A stretch of DNA of 45,782 nt. Source: Gammaproteobacteria bacterium (GTDB lineage Bacteria; Pseudomonadota; Gammaproteobacteria; Pseudomonadales; Azotimanducaceae). Made by a program: the position numbers and the translations under genes. Below are positions 26,570 to 35,054 of the stretch, piece by piece. Below the pieces are notes generated by a model, which was not told the DNA's origin, ran no database searches, and worked only from the letters and a program-made list of their open reading frames with translations. The stretch is taken from the NCBI GenBank assembly GCA_002690865.1, contig NZGG01000021.1, positions 1 through 45,782 of the forward strand, written 5' to 3'. The number at the start of each line of letters is the position of its first letter. Positions within the stretch are counted from its first letter, which is position 1.

Positions 26570-27049
26570 TTAGGCGCTCTCCCTCATGGTTTCTGCTGCA
26601 TCCAAAACAGCTTTAATAATTTTGTCATAGCCAGTACATCGGCACAGATTGCCCGCTAAGTAGTAACGTGCTTCCTCTTCTGTGGGATTGGGGTTTTCTT
26701 CTAACAGTGCTTTTGTCGAGACCACTAGTCCTGGTGTGCAGATCCCACATTGTAAGGCTGCATGTTCTAGAAATTTTTCTTGAATAACGTGCAGTTTGTC
26801 ACTGTCCCCAATTCCTTCCACCGTTTCTATGACATCTCCGTTAGTCTCGACACCCAAAACAAGGCAGGAACAAACTAACCTATCGTTGATAAGGACGGAG
26901 CAAGCTCCGCAATCACCTGATCCACAACCTTCTTTAGTACCTGTAAGACCTAACTCATCCCTGAGAACCTGCAGTAATGTATCCCCAGGCTCGCAAAGAA
27001 ACTCTTTTAGATCTCCATTTATTGTAGTGGTTACGTGTGTCTTCGCCAT
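26570..27049 (-). CDS. xanthine dehydrogenase family, [2Fe-2S] subunit
   Basis: Small electron-transfer subunit (159 aa) with two [2Fe-2S] domains. The plant-ferredoxin-type cluster is bound by GCGSGDCGACSVL plus the Cys pair in RLVCSCLVLG; the second cluster by QCGICTPGLV and NLCRCTGYDKI. It passes electrons from the molybdenum subunit to the FAD subunit. The length is typical for separate-chain enzymes of this family. It starts 3 bp after the FAD-subunit stop and ends 1 bp before the large-subunit start, so the three are one transcript. Confidence 0.95.
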   Translation of the reverse strand: MAKTHVTTTINGDLKEFLCEPGDTLLQVLRDELGLTGTKEGCGSGDCGACSVLINDRLVCSCLVLGVETNGDVIETVEGIGDSDKLHVIQEKFLEHAALQCGICTPGLVVSTKALLEENPNPTEEEARYYLAGNLCRCTGYDKIIKAVLDAAETMRESA

Positions 27050-27052
27050 TAT

Positions 27053-27916
27053 TTAATCTCCCGCCCTCTCCGCCGCAATTTTTGCTGCACGTTTTACCAA
27101 GACACCCACAACATGTTTTCTAAACTCAATAGTGCCTCTTCTATCGGTTATTGGATTCGATGCTTGGCTTGCAGCGTCCGCTGCTGCCTGCAATGCAGAA
27201 TCATCTAGTTTTGTACCTATTAACGCGTTTGCGGCCTCGGGAACTAAAAGTGCAGTAATAGCAACAGCTCCTACAGCAACTCTTGAAGCGGTACAAACCC
27301 CTTTTGAATCTAACGTAATACTTACAGCTGCTCCAGCAACAGCAATATCCATTTCGGTCCGAGGAATAAACCGCAGATATGCATCGGAAGTTCTTGCAAG
27401 GGGTTTGGGAATGTTGATTGCTGCGAGGAGTTCTCCCTTTTCCAAGCAATTTCTACCTACTCCGACCACAAAGTCTTCGGCAGCTACGCTCCTATTTCCC
27501 TCGGGTCCACTAATTTCGCATTGTGCTCCATTTACGATTAAAGCAGGTATCGTGTCCGCGGCGGGAGAAGAGTTACAGAGATTGCCACCAATGCTGCACC
27601 TTCCTTGAACCTGAGTGGATCCAATTAGGTAGGCCGCATCGACCAGCCCTGGATATAAGGACTTGATGTCTTCTCGTGCTGTTAATGCTGCGTTTGGCAT
27701 TGCCGGACCAAGACTTAGACCATCCTGATTTAATTTAGCTTCTACCATACTCGGTATTTTCTTCACATCGACGACTAGACGTTCCTCATTCAGGCCCTGC
27801 ATTTGGATGATCAGATCCGTACCGCCAGCTAGTACTTTTGCTGCAATCTTTGAATTGGCTAACAATTTTACAGCCCCTTCTAGGGTATCAGGTGCGTGAT
27901 AAACAACCGAAACCAT
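27053..27916 (-). CDS. xanthine dehydrogenase family, FAD-binding subunit
   Basis: Medium subunit of the same molybdo-hydroxylase (287 aa from the chosen start). FAD-binding motifs are VLAGGTDLIIQMQ near residue 28 and the segment QGRCSIGGNLCNSSPAADTI near 108 (GGNxxNxSPAAD type). The ATG at 27916 is chosen because a strong AGGAGG lies 5 bases upstream; extension to 27967 adds an implausible Trp/Gly-rich leader. First gene of the operon FAD subunit, Fe-S subunit, Mo subunit, MoaD-like. The 253 bp upstream to holB hold no other gene and no clear promoter. Confidence 0.93.
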   Translation of the reverse strand: MVSVVYHAPDTLEGAVKLLANSKIAAKVLAGGTDLIIQMQGLNEERLVVDVKKIPSMVEAKLNQDGLSLGPAMPNAALTAREDIKSLYPGLVDAAYLIGSTQVQGRCSIGGNLCNSSPAADTIPALIVNGAQCEISGPEGNRSVAAEDFVVGVGRNCLEKGELLAAINIPKPLARTSDAYLRFIPRTEMDIAVAGAAVSITLDSKGVCTASRVAVGAVAITALLVPEAANALIGTKLDDSALQAAADAASQASNPITDRRGTIEFRKHVVGVLVKRAAKIAAERAGD

Positions 27917-28169
27917 CTTACCTCCTCTTTTTAATAAAACCGGACGCCAGCCGCCCCACCATGGCATACAAGTCTGACGTTCAAAGCACCATATGCCTCA
28001 GATTTCTGTACCAGATCTTATCAGACTAATTCTTAAAACCTTCGTAGTATATATCAAGGGTTGAATGCAGACACTACTTGGTTGCCACAAGAACACTAAT
28101 TCAGATACGTCACGCGCTACCGTTTAGCTCACCACTATAAGTCCAATAGAATCTGCAATGAACATCCTT

Positions 28170-29159
28170 CTAACCGGCTGGCTTAACTTTTGAATTTTTC
28201 AACCTTACAAATAGAGACTCTAGCATTAATAGTGAATTGGGACTTGAATTCGCACTAAGATCGCGAATCGCGAAAAGAAGCTGGTCTCGAAAGTTAAAAA
28301 GTTGATCTAAACCAAGAGAAATCAGCAACTTAGTTATAGTGGGCTCTTGATCTTGAGATATGGTATTTTGTTGGTCGCTCACCACGGCAATTTTAATTGT
28401 TTCTGCAAAGAAGCTTTCCAGGACCCTTAACACCTCCATCGGTTGGTACTGCTGCAAATTTGCCGCAATCTTTAAAGCATCACTTTTATTTGACAGTAAC
28501 GCCAAAACATTGTTCGCGACATCCGTACGAGTAGATATGCAGTCATTATCCAATAATCTAGTTACTGCTAATGGCCTTCCCCCGGACTCCAATAGTAGTT
28601 GGTCCAGATTGACTGCTTTCTTATGCCGATTTTTCAACCATGCTAATGCCTCAGCGTGATTTGGTACGGCAAAGAAGTAACTTTGGCAACGACTTCGAAT
28701 TGTGGGTATTAGTTTCGAACGCTGATCTGTAATGAGGATGAATAGTGTCCCAGAAGTCGGTTCCTCAAGGCTTTTGAGTAAGGCATTTGCTGCCTGCACG
28801 TTCATTTGTTCTGCAGGATAAATGATAGCAATCTTATTTCCCGCCTGTTGGGCAGTTTGCACGATCCATTGATTGAGATCTCTGATTTGATCAACTCTTA
28901 TTACTAATGATTCTTCCGGGCTTACGTAACGTAAATCGGAAAGAGTTCCTGCCTGCCGAAGTACGCAACTCTTGCAATTTCCACAATGTTTGTTGTCTAG
29001 TGGTGATTTGCAGAGGAGCAGTGAGCTAAGCTGCTCAGCAAAAAGCCGTTTTCCAAGATCTTGTGCACCATAAAGCAATAGCGCATGTGGATAACGACCT
29101 TTTTCAAACTGTCTTTTTATGAGGTCCCAATTTTTTTGGTGCCAAGGCAAATAATTCAT
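28170..29159 (-). CDS. holB: DNA polymerase III subunit delta'
   Basis: Clamp-loader stator subunit (329 aa). The N-terminal AAA-like domain starts with the family pattern PWHQKNWDLIKRQFEKGRYPHA and LLYGAQDLGKRLFA. The zinc module is in LLCKSPLDNKHCGNCKSC. SLEEPTSGTLFIL and RSRCQSYFF (the SRC motif of clamp loaders) follow. It begins directly after the tmk stop with no spacer. In Pseudomonas and many relatives pilZ and tatD follow holB; here neither does, and the next gene belongs to the molybdo-hydroxylase operon. Confidence 0.94.
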   Translation of the reverse strand: MNYLPWHQKNWDLIKRQFEKGRYPHALLLYGAQDLGKRLFAEQLSSLLLCKSPLDNKHCGNCKSCVLRQAGTLSDLRYVSPEESLVIRVDQIRDLNQWIVQTAQQAGNKIAIIYPAEQMNVQAANALLKSLEEPTSGTLFILITDQRSKLIPTIRSRCQSYFFAVPNHAEALAWLKNRHKKAVNLDQLLLESGGRPLAVTRLLDNDCISTRTDVANNVLALLSNKSDALKIAANLQQYQPMEVLRVLESFFAETIKIAVVSDQQNTISQDQEPTITKLLISLGLDQLFNFRDQLLFAIRDLSANSSPNSLLMLESLFVRLKNSKVKPAG

Positions 29160-29798
29160 TCATATAGTCTTTTTAAAGTGTTCGATGAAGGTTTCGAGAT
29201 GCTCCCTGATATCAGCTTGCACTTGTTGCTCAGAATTGCTTGCATCAATTACGGTATAAATTGGATTACCATGAGATCTATCGAGGAAAACTTTTCGAGC
29301 ACGTTCAAAAAAAATAATATCCTCTTGCTCAAATCTATCCCTTTCACCTCTGCTTTCAGCTCTCTTTAATCCCTCTTCTACAGGAATGTCGAGTATAAAA
29401 ATATGGTCCGGCCTTGTCTTGGGCAAACTTAGTCGCTCTAAATCTTGTATGGTGCTTAAATTCAGGCCTCTACCGCCTCCCTGATACGCAAAACTTGAGT
29501 CTATAAAACGATCACAAACTACCCAATCCCCACTATTGATGTGTGGGTTGATCACGCGTGAAATATGCTCAGCACGCGATGCAAACATCAGTAGCAGCTC
29601 AGTCATAGGTTGCATGGGTTCTTGGGATGTAGCGAGAAGTATGTCTCTCACATGTTCACCTAATTCAGTGCCTCCGGGTTCGCGCGTACTGATATATGGA
29701 ATCATTTTATTTTTTAGCACTTTGGAAATGGTTGCGATGCTGGAAGATTTTCCAGCACCTTCTAATCCTTCGATAGTTAAGAATGCTCCCCTACGCAT
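29160..29798 (-). CDS. tmk: thymidylate kinase
   Basis: Phosphorylates dTMP to dTDP. It has 212 aa, with the P-loop TIEGLEGAGKSS at about 7-18, the DR motif VVCDRFIDSSFAYQGGGRG near 93, and a lid region ESRGERDRFE near 147 with Arg residues characteristic of the E. coli-type (type II) enzyme. It lies between mltG (42 bp gap) and holB (no gap), the standard gammaproteobacterial order. Confidence 0.96.
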   Translation of the reverse strand: MRRGAFLTIEGLEGAGKSSSIATISKVLKNKMIPYISTREPGGTELGEHVRDILLATSQEPMQPMTELLLMFASRAEHISRVINPHINSGDWVVCDRFIDSSFAYQGGGRGLNLSTIQDLERLSLPKTRPDHIFILDIPVEEGLKRAESRGERDRFEQEDIIFFERARKVFLDRSHGNPIYTVIDASNSEQQVQADIREHLETFIEHFKKTI

Positions 29799-29840
29799 AA
29801 GTCTTTACTTTTATTTTTCCTATTCCATGTGAAAGTTTTA

Positions 29841-30893
29841 TCAGGGAGCACTCTGGTAATTTTTTAGCCGACCTGACCTTTGATACAGCTCTACCGCTCG
29901 ATTATGCTCAGCTAGTGTCTTGGAAAAATAGGAGGCTCCATCACCTTTACCCACAAAATAAAGGTATTCAGTTTTTTCCGGATTAAGGGCTGCTTTTATC
30001 GAAGCTAAGCTTGGCATACCTATTGGCGTTCTTGGAAGACCAAAATTCGTGTACGTATTGAATGGGGTTTTTTTCCGTAGATCGTTTTTTGTCAGATTCC
30101 CGTCGAAGGTTCTTCCTAAACCATATATTACTGTTGGGTCAGACTGAAGACGAATATTTCGATTCAGCCGTCTCACAAATACTTGACTTATTTTACCCCT
30201 GTCTTCGTCAACTCCTGTTTCACTTTCAATAATTGACGCTAGAATCAATGCATCATAAATATTGGTGATTGAGTTGCCAACTGTACGAATGCTCCACTCT
30301 TCTTCCAAGATATTGGTCATTTTCCTATGAGCGCGCCTCAGAATTTGGATATCACTATCCCCTCGAGTAAATTGATAAGTGTCTGGGAAAAACCAGCCTT
30401 CCGGCGCAAGATCAGGCTTTCCAGCGATACCAAACATTAATTTCTCGTCCTCCGTGTCTCCGAGTATATGGGTGATGAACGGGGATTTTTTTAAATGATT
30501 TCGCCACTCTGCGAAGGTCCATCCCTCAATAAAAGTAATTCGTCTTACTAGCACTTTTCCCGAACGAAAGAGCGCTAAAATTTCAATGGGGGTTCGAGTT
30601 TCTGAAAGATCATATTCACCAGCCTTTAACGTTCCCCTAAACCTCGTCACTAATGCATAGATACGAAGAATCTCTTCTGGGGCGGTAATAACTTTGTCTT
30701 CTGAAAGCTGTTTGATTATCTTTTCAACACCAGCCCCACTTTTAATAATGAAGGTTTTATTGGATGTCCAATTAATTGATGAATTCAATTGTTTGTAAAT
30801 AAAGATTGTTCCAGTAATTGCAATACTAGCGAGGATTAAAGTAGCAATGATTAGGCCTTTTTTAACGCTTTTCAGAGGAATGTTTTTAATCAT
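29841..30893 (-). CDS. mltG: endolytic murein transglycosylase MltG
   Basis: Inner-membrane lytic transglycosylase that cuts nascent peptidoglycan strands and sets glycan length. It has 350 aa: one N-terminal membrane helix (about 13-34), a LysM-like region, and the catalytic E223 in [18 protein letters not shown], followed by [13 protein letters not shown] and [19 protein letters not shown]. Its start overlaps the end of fabF by 8 bp, so translation is likely coupled. In E. coli and Pseudomonas pabC lies between these two genes; it is absent here. Confidence 0.95.
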   Translation of the reverse strand: MIKNIPLKSVKKGLIIATLILASIAITGTIFIYKQLNSSINWTSNKTFIIKSGAGVEKIIKQLSEDKVITAPEEILRIYALVTRFRGTLKAGEYDLSETRTPIEILALFRSGKVLVRRITFIEGWTFAEWRNHLKKSPFITHILGDTEDEKLMFGIAGKPDLAPEGWFFPDTYQFTRGDSDIQILRRAHRKMTNILEEEWSIRTVGNSITNIYDALILASIIESETGVDEDRGKISQVFVRRLNRNIRLQSDPTVIYGLGRTFDGNLTKNDLRKKTPFNTYTNFGLPRTPIGMPSLASIKAALNPEKTEYLYFVGKGDGASYFSKTLAEHNRAVELYQRSGRLKNYQSAP

Positions 30894-32127
30894 GCCGTTT
30901 AAATATTAAAGTGCTATTTGTGCCACCGAATCCGAATGAATTACTCAGGACCGCAGAAATTTTTAACTCTCTAGCAGCATTAGGAACATAATCGAGATCG
31001 CATTCTGGGTCGGGGTTTTCTAGATTGATTGTAGGTGGTGCGATTTGATTATCAAGAGATAAGACACTGATCACTGCTTCTAAGGAGCCTGCAGCACCAA
31101 GCGCATGCCCTATCATGCTTTTGGTTGAACTAATCGCTACATCTGCCGAGTGAGAACCCAAACAGGTCTTAATCGCAAAAGTCTCGGCAATATCACCCTG
31201 CCGAGTCGAAGTTCCGTGCGCATTTATATAATCTATATCTGTAGGTTCCATTCCTGCATCTTTCATAGCATTCTTCATCGCTTGCGCAGCACCAGCACCA
31301 TTTTCTGCTGGTGATGTCATATGATGAGCATCCGCACTCATGCCAAATCCGGCAATCTCGCAATAGATTTTAGCTCTTCGTGCCATGGCGTGCTCATAAT
31401 CTTCAAGCACTAGAGTTGCTGACCCATCGCTAAGCACAAAGCCGTCACGGTCCCGATCCCAAGGTCTCGAGGCGCTCGAGGGATCCTCATTTCTCGTTGA
31501 TAGCGCCTTCATCGCACCAAAGCCCGCCATTGTGGTGGGCGAGATTGCTTTCTCAGAACCACCTGCTAGCATAACGTCAGCATCTCCGCTTGCAATCAAC
31601 CTAGCCGCAAACCCTATGTTATGGGTACCGGTTGCACAAGCTGTGCTAATGGAGATATTTGGTCCAGTTAGACCAAACATTATCGACAGGTGGCCCGCGA
31701 TCATATTTATTACGGAGGATGGTACGAAAAATGGCGAGACTTTGCCTGGTCCTCGAGTGGCCAAAACGTCATAGCAAGTTTCTATAGTGGAGATTCCGCC
31801 AATCCCCGATCCAACAGCAACGCCAATACGGCTGCGATTTTCTTCTGTTACCTCAAGACCGGAGTCTTGCATTGCTTGAATACCAGTTACCAGACCGAAT
31901 TGTATGAAGCCATCCATTCGTCGAATTTCTTTTGGGCTCAAGTATTGCGTGACCGGAAATTCGGGTACTTCTCCCCCGAAACGGACGGGATAACTTTTCA
32001 TGTCAAATTGAGTTATCGAATCAATGCCACTTCTACCCTCCAGAAGCCCAGTCCATGAGCTCTGTGTGGACGCTCCAAGAGGACTGATCATTCCCAGCCC
32101 TGTGACGACCACCCGGCGGTTATCCAA
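30886..32127 (-). CDS. fabF: beta-ketoacyl-ACP synthase II (FabF)
   Basis: Elongation condensing enzyme, notably for palmitoleoyl to cis-vaccenoyl chains. It has 413 aa, with the nucleophile C164 in [14 protein letters not shown] and His residues in [11 protein letters not shown] and [12 protein letters not shown]. The start is a TTG at 32127 with AGGGC just upstream; the resulting [13 protein letters not shown] aligns with the E. coli FabF start [13 protein letters not shown], so TTG is well supported. A factor-independent terminator lies between acpP and this gene, so fabF expression depends on read-through or its own promoter. Confidence 0.96.
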   Translation of the reverse strand: MDNRRVVVTGLGMISPLGASTQSSWTGLLEGRSGIDSITQFDMKSYPVRFGGEVPEFPVTQYLSPKEIRRMDGFIQFGLVTGIQAMQDSGLEVTEENRSRIGVAVGSGIGGISTIETCYDVLATRGPGKVSPFFVPSSVINMIAGHLSIMFGLTGPNISISTACATGTHNIGFAARLIASGDADVMLAGGSEKAISPTTMAGFGAMKALSTRNEDPSSASRPWDRDRDGFVLSDGSATLVLEDYEHAMARRAKIYCEIAGFGMSADAHHMTSPAENGAGAAQAMKNAMKDAGMEPTDIDYINAHGTSTRQGDIAETFAIKTCLGSHSADVAISSTKSMIGHALGAAGSLEAVISVLSLDNQIAPPTINLENPDPECDLDYVPNAARELKISAVLSNSFGFGGTNSTLIFKRHD

Positions 32128-32198
32128 GCCCTAATCTCATTTATAATGCTTCCCAAATAGAACTAGCTGCTATATTACATCGCTTGTTAACAATTTTA

Positions 32199-32234
32199 GA
32201 TAAAACAAAAGCCGCATTTGTAAACAAATGCGGC
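32199..32234 (-). terminator. rho-independent terminator after acpP
   Basis: On the minus strand GCCGCATTTG (32234-32225), loop TTTA, and CAAATGCGGC (32220-32211) form a perfect 10-bp stem, followed by TTTTGTTTTATC. It sits 22 bases past the acpP stop codon. Leaky termination here would produce far more acpP than fabF mRNA, fitting the high demand for acyl carrier protein. Confidence 0.9.
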
Positions 32235-32256
32235 CTCAATTTGCGCTATGTTTATA

Positions 32257-32490
32257 CTAAGTGTGCGCTTCAATATACTCCATAGCTTCCTTGACTGTGG
32301 TTATTTTCTCAGCATCCTCATCAGGAATTTCCGTTTCAAATTCTTCTTCGAGCGCCATTACTAATTCTACCGTATCAAGAGAGTCGGCTCCGAGATCTTC
32401 CACGAAAGAAGCATCCGAGGTGACTTCCTCATCTTTTACACCGAGTTGTGAACAGACTAGTTTTATTACTCTTTCTTCCGTCGTACTCAT
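32257..32490 (-). CDS. acpP: acyl carrier protein
   Basis: Acidic 77-aa carrier of fatty acid intermediates. S37 in [20 protein letters not shown] is the 4'-phosphopantetheine attachment site at its usual number. A strong ribosome binding site (TTAGGAG) precedes the ATG. It lies between fabG and fabF as in E. coli, with its own candidate promoter upstream and a strong terminator downstream, so it is probably made largely as a short monocistronic mRNA. Confidence 0.98.
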   Translation of the reverse strand: MSTTEERVIKLVCSQLGVKDEEVTSDASFVEDLGADSLDTVELVMALEEEFETEIPDEDAEKITTVKEAMEYIEAHT

Positions 32491-32528
32491 TGGGAACTCC
32501 TAATGTTTCTCGCAGTTGAGGCTGCGCT

Positions 32529-32558
32529 ATTTTAATAAAATGCCCGTGGGTCAATCAA
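32529..32558 (-). promoter_or_regulatory. acpP: candidate acpP promoter
   Basis: On the minus strand TTGATT (32558-32553) and TAAAAT (32534-32529) are separated by 18 bases, about 38 bases before the acpP ATG. The -35 overlaps a small hairpin (AGCTTT at 32558-32563, AAAGCT at 32567-32572) in the fabG-acpP gap. A private promoter for acpP is known in other bacteria. Confidence 0.5.
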
Positions 32559-32599
32559 GCTTTTTAAAAGCTAGCCTTTGGACACAAATTCAAGTCAAC

Positions 32600-33325
32600 T
32601 TAATTCATGTACATGCCGCCATTAATATGGACCGTTTCCCCTGTAATATAGCCAGCCTTATCGCTAGCTAGGAAATCTACTAATGCTGCCACTTCTTGAA
32701 CATTTCCAAATCGTCCCAGGGGTACCCGAGACAACATGGTTTCTGATTGTTTTTCAACAATATCTTGAGTCAAGTCTGTCTCGATAAAGCCCGGTGCGAC
32801 TGAGTTCACAGTAATACCGCGAGAGGCCAACTCTAAAGCCAAAGACCTACTATAGGCCTCGATTCCAGCCTTTGAAGCTGCGTAGTTAGTTTGGCCTGCA
32901 TTACCTATACGAGACACTACCGAACTGACGTTAATAATCCTGCCCCATCTCGCCTTCATCATACCTCGAAGACAATTTTTTGTGACTCGATATATAGAGC
33001 TTAAATTTGTCTGAATGACCTCCTCCCAATCATCGTCCTTCATTCGGATCGCTAAACTATCTCGCGTAATTCCTGCATTGTTTACGAGAATCAAGGGGGG
33101 ACTATGGTATTCCGCTATTGTCTCAAAAAAATCCACGACCGAACTCTTTTCCTGGACGTTCAAGACATAGCCCTTACCGGCACCCCCTAAAGCCTCTGAA
33201 ATTGCTCCTGCACCTTCTTCACTTGTGGCGGTACCAAGAACTTCCATTCCCGCAGATACAAGAGTTTTTGCTACGGCATAACCAATTCCTCGGCTTGCCC
33301 CGGTCACGAGAGCTACCCGCGACAT
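32600..33325 (-). CDS. fabG: 3-oxoacyl-ACP reductase FabG
   Basis: NADPH-dependent short-chain dehydrogenase reducing 3-ketoacyl-ACP. It has 241 aa, with the cofactor motif TGASRGIG (8-15), NNAGITRD at 82-89, the catalytic S135, Y148 and K152 (INVSSVVS, TNYAASK), and the C-terminal TGETVHINGGMYMN. Each catalytic residue is offset by three from E. coli FabG. Its ATG overlaps the fabD stop (TAATG), so translation is coupled. Confidence 0.97.
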   Translation of the reverse strand: MSRVALVTGASRGIGYAVAKTLVSAGMEVLGTATSEEGAGAISEALGGAGKGYVLNVQEKSSVVDFFETIAEYHSPPLILVNNAGITRDSLAIRMKDDDWEEVIQTNLSSIYRVTKNCLRGMMKARWGRIINVSSVVSRIGNAGQTNYAASKAGIEAYSRSLALELASRGITVNSVAPGFIETDLTQDIVEKQSETMLSRVPLGRFGNVQEVAALVDFLASDKAGYITGETVHINGGMYMN

Positions 33326-34248
33326 TATATCAAAGCTTCCATCACGATACTTATGTCCTCGGATGAGGAAATTCTATGGGACTTGATCGATCTATCAATC
33401 CTTCGATTGAGTCCAGTAAGTACATTGCCTGGTCCGCATTCAACCACCGTGGTCACACCGTCTTCTACCATTCTTTCAATTATAGATGTCCAAAACACCG
33501 CTCTTGACATCTGAGCAATCAGATTGTCTCTTATATCCTCCACCGTTTTCGGATATTCCGCATCAACATTTTGCAGAAGCTTTATACTAGGTTCTTTTAA
33601 ACTTACAGTGTCAAGAACATTCGCCATTTCTATTGCGGCTGGTTCCATCAGGCTGCAATGAAAAGGGGCGCTGACGGGGAGTAGCATTGCCCTTTTAGCG
33701 CCAGCATTTTTACTGACTTCAACTACCCTTTTAACAGCATCGAGGTGGCCAGCAATAACGACCTGTCCAGGCGAATTGAAATTTGCTGCCTCTACAACTT
33801 CTTTTTCTGAACAAGCTCGACAAATTTCGACGATATTTTGATCTTCTAGCCCCAGAATCGCCGCCATACCACCCTTTCCAACAGGGACAGCTGATTGCAT
33901 CAATTGACCTCTTCTTTGGACAATACTCACCGCATCTTCAAAACTAAGAACTTCAGCGGCTACTAGAGCAGAGTATTCACCGAGGCTGTGCCCTGCAACG
34001 ATATTTGGAGCAGCCCCGTGCTCCTTAGCTAGAAGCCATATCGCCACACTCAGAGTCAAGATGGCGGGTTGCGTATATTCTGTTTGATTAAGCTTTTCCG
34101 CCGGACCATCCTGTATAAGCTTCCATAAATCGTAACCAAGCACATCAGAAGCTAGACTAAAAGCTTCGGATAACTCGTCTCCCCAATCATTTAACATCCC
34201 GACCTTTTGGGATCCCTGGCCTGGAAAAACAAACGCTAGTTTGCTCAT
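33325..34248 (-). CDS. fabD: malonyl-CoA:ACP transacylase FabD
   Basis: Loads malonyl groups onto ACP. It has 307 aa, with FPGQGSQKVGM at the N-terminus, the nucleophile S88 in VAGHSLGEYSALV, Arg in IVQRRGQLMQ, and the His of SAPFHCSLM. It starts 40 bp after rpmF. In E. coli and many relatives plsX and fabH stand in that position (Pseudomonas keeps plsX only); neither is here. Confidence 0.97.
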   Translation of the reverse strand: MSKLAFVFPGQGSQKVGMLNDWGDELSEAFSLASDVLGYDLWKLIQDGPAEKLNQTEYTQPAILTLSVAIWLLAKEHGAAPNIVAGHSLGEYSALVAAEVLSFEDAVSIVQRRGQLMQSAVPVGKGGMAAILGLEDQNIVEICRACSEKEVVEAANFNSPGQVVIAGHLDAVKRVVEVSKNAGAKRAMLLPVSAPFHCSLMEPAAIEMANVLDTVSLKEPSIKLLQNVDAEYPKTVEDIRDNLIAQMSRAVFWTSIIERMVEDGVTTVVECGPGNVLTGLNRRIDRSIKSHRISSSEDISIVMEALI

Positions 34249-34288
34249 GTTTATTCTCTATTTTCCAGAGAGCTACGGATAGAAGTTG

Positions 34289-34474
34289 CTAGTCTTCTTC
34301 ACTCTCTGTGCTGATAACCTTTTTGCCTCGATAAAACCCATCTACAGTAATATGATGACGCCGATGGGTTTCGCCGGTAGTCGAGTCTTCTGATAATGTG
34401 GCACCCCTTAGGGCATCGTGCGACCTTCTCTGGCCCCGACGTGCTCGCGTAACTTTACTTTTCTGAACCGCCAT
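34289..34474 (-). CDS. rpmF: 50S ribosomal protein L32
   Basis: Basic 61-aa ribosomal protein with the family N-terminus [20 protein letters not shown] and [21 protein letters not shown]. This form lacks the zinc-binding Cys pairs of some L32 proteins. Its ATG overlaps the yceD stop by one base (TAATG), the conserved yceD-rpmF coupling. Confidence 0.97.
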   Translation of the reverse strand: MAVQKSKVTRARRGQRRSHDALRGATLSEDSTTGETHRRHHITVDGFYRGKKVISTESEED

Positions 34475-34980
34475 TAATCACCCTCCTTTACAAAAAATAA
34501 CTTCGATAAGTCTGCAAATGGCCTACGACTGTCCTTGCCCTTCCCTTCTATAATCTCTGTGCAAGGTGTTTGATGTCTGGGGACCATTGGCAAGCCCAAT
34601 ATTAAATCATCCTCAATAAGTTCTGTTAACGAGAGCCTTGGAATATCAACCACGATTCCATCGACGCTCGGTGCTAGGGCGTAAAGCTCAGTGTCGCTCT
34701 CTACCAAACGTACATTAACGTCAATTAAAACTCGTGAAGACATATGTTCAAGGCAATACTGACACACAAGCTCGACAGAGGCCCTCGCTGTGCCTACCGC
34801 AGTTACAGACCCCATATGCGTCTGCACAAAACACAATTCTATTTCTACATCTCCCTCTTTGCTTTCTATAAGATCACACAATCTAACAAATCTAGAAAGA
34901 GGCACGAATCCACGAAGGGGTGCTCCACTTTCTATATATTCGACAAAATTCACCGAATCCGGGAGGGGGCCTGATAACAT
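34474..34980 (-). CDS. yceD: 23S rRNA accumulation protein YceD (DUF177)
   Basis: DUF177 protein (168 aa) needed for normal 23S rRNA levels in E. coli. Visible are the Cys pair CQYCLEHM in the middle, the acidic segment [17 protein letters not shown], and a C-terminal NPF-like [11 protein letters not shown]. The N-terminus [12 protein letters not shown] matches the Pseudomonas protein start as I recall it, supporting ATG 34980. A near-consensus promoter ends about 10 bases upstream and there is no ribosome binding site, so the message may be almost leaderless. It is divergent from maf. Confidence 0.92.
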   Translation of the reverse strand: MLSGPLPDSVNFVEYIESGAPLRGFVPLSRFVRLCDLIESKEGDVEIELCFVQTHMGSVTAVGTARASVELVCQYCLEHMSSRVLIDVNVRLVESDTELYALAPSVDGIVVDIPRLSLTELIEDDLILGLPMVPRHQTPCTEIIEGKGKDSRRPFADLSKLFFVKEGD

Positions 34981-34989
34981 AACGGCCGC

Positions 34990-35018
34990 ATCTTAGAGAT
35001 ACTGAGCGGGACTGTCAA
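34990..35018 (-). promoter_or_regulatory. near-consensus sigma-70 promoter for yceD-rpmF-fab operon
   Basis: On the minus strand a perfect TTGACA (35018-35013), a 17-base spacer, and TAAGAT (34995-34990) make the best promoter seen in the window. The predicted start near 34983 is only about 3 bases before the yceD ATG. It would drive yceD, rpmF, fabD, fabG and acpP. Confidence 0.75.
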
Positions 35019-35054
35019 AAATTTGGGCACCAAAAGCTAAGGAAAACAGATAAT

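Noticed and set aside
27132-27608. 158-codon open frame on the plus strand inside the FAD-subunit gene
   Set aside because: It lies opposite a well-supported gene with clear FAD motifs, its predicted product is low-complexity Ala/Ser-rich, and it has no family features or ribosome binding site.
28022-28169. Possible pilZ remnant or RNA gene between holB and the molybdo-hydroxylase operon
   Set aside because: No open frame resembling PilZ and no tRNA-like or strong hairpin structure is visible.
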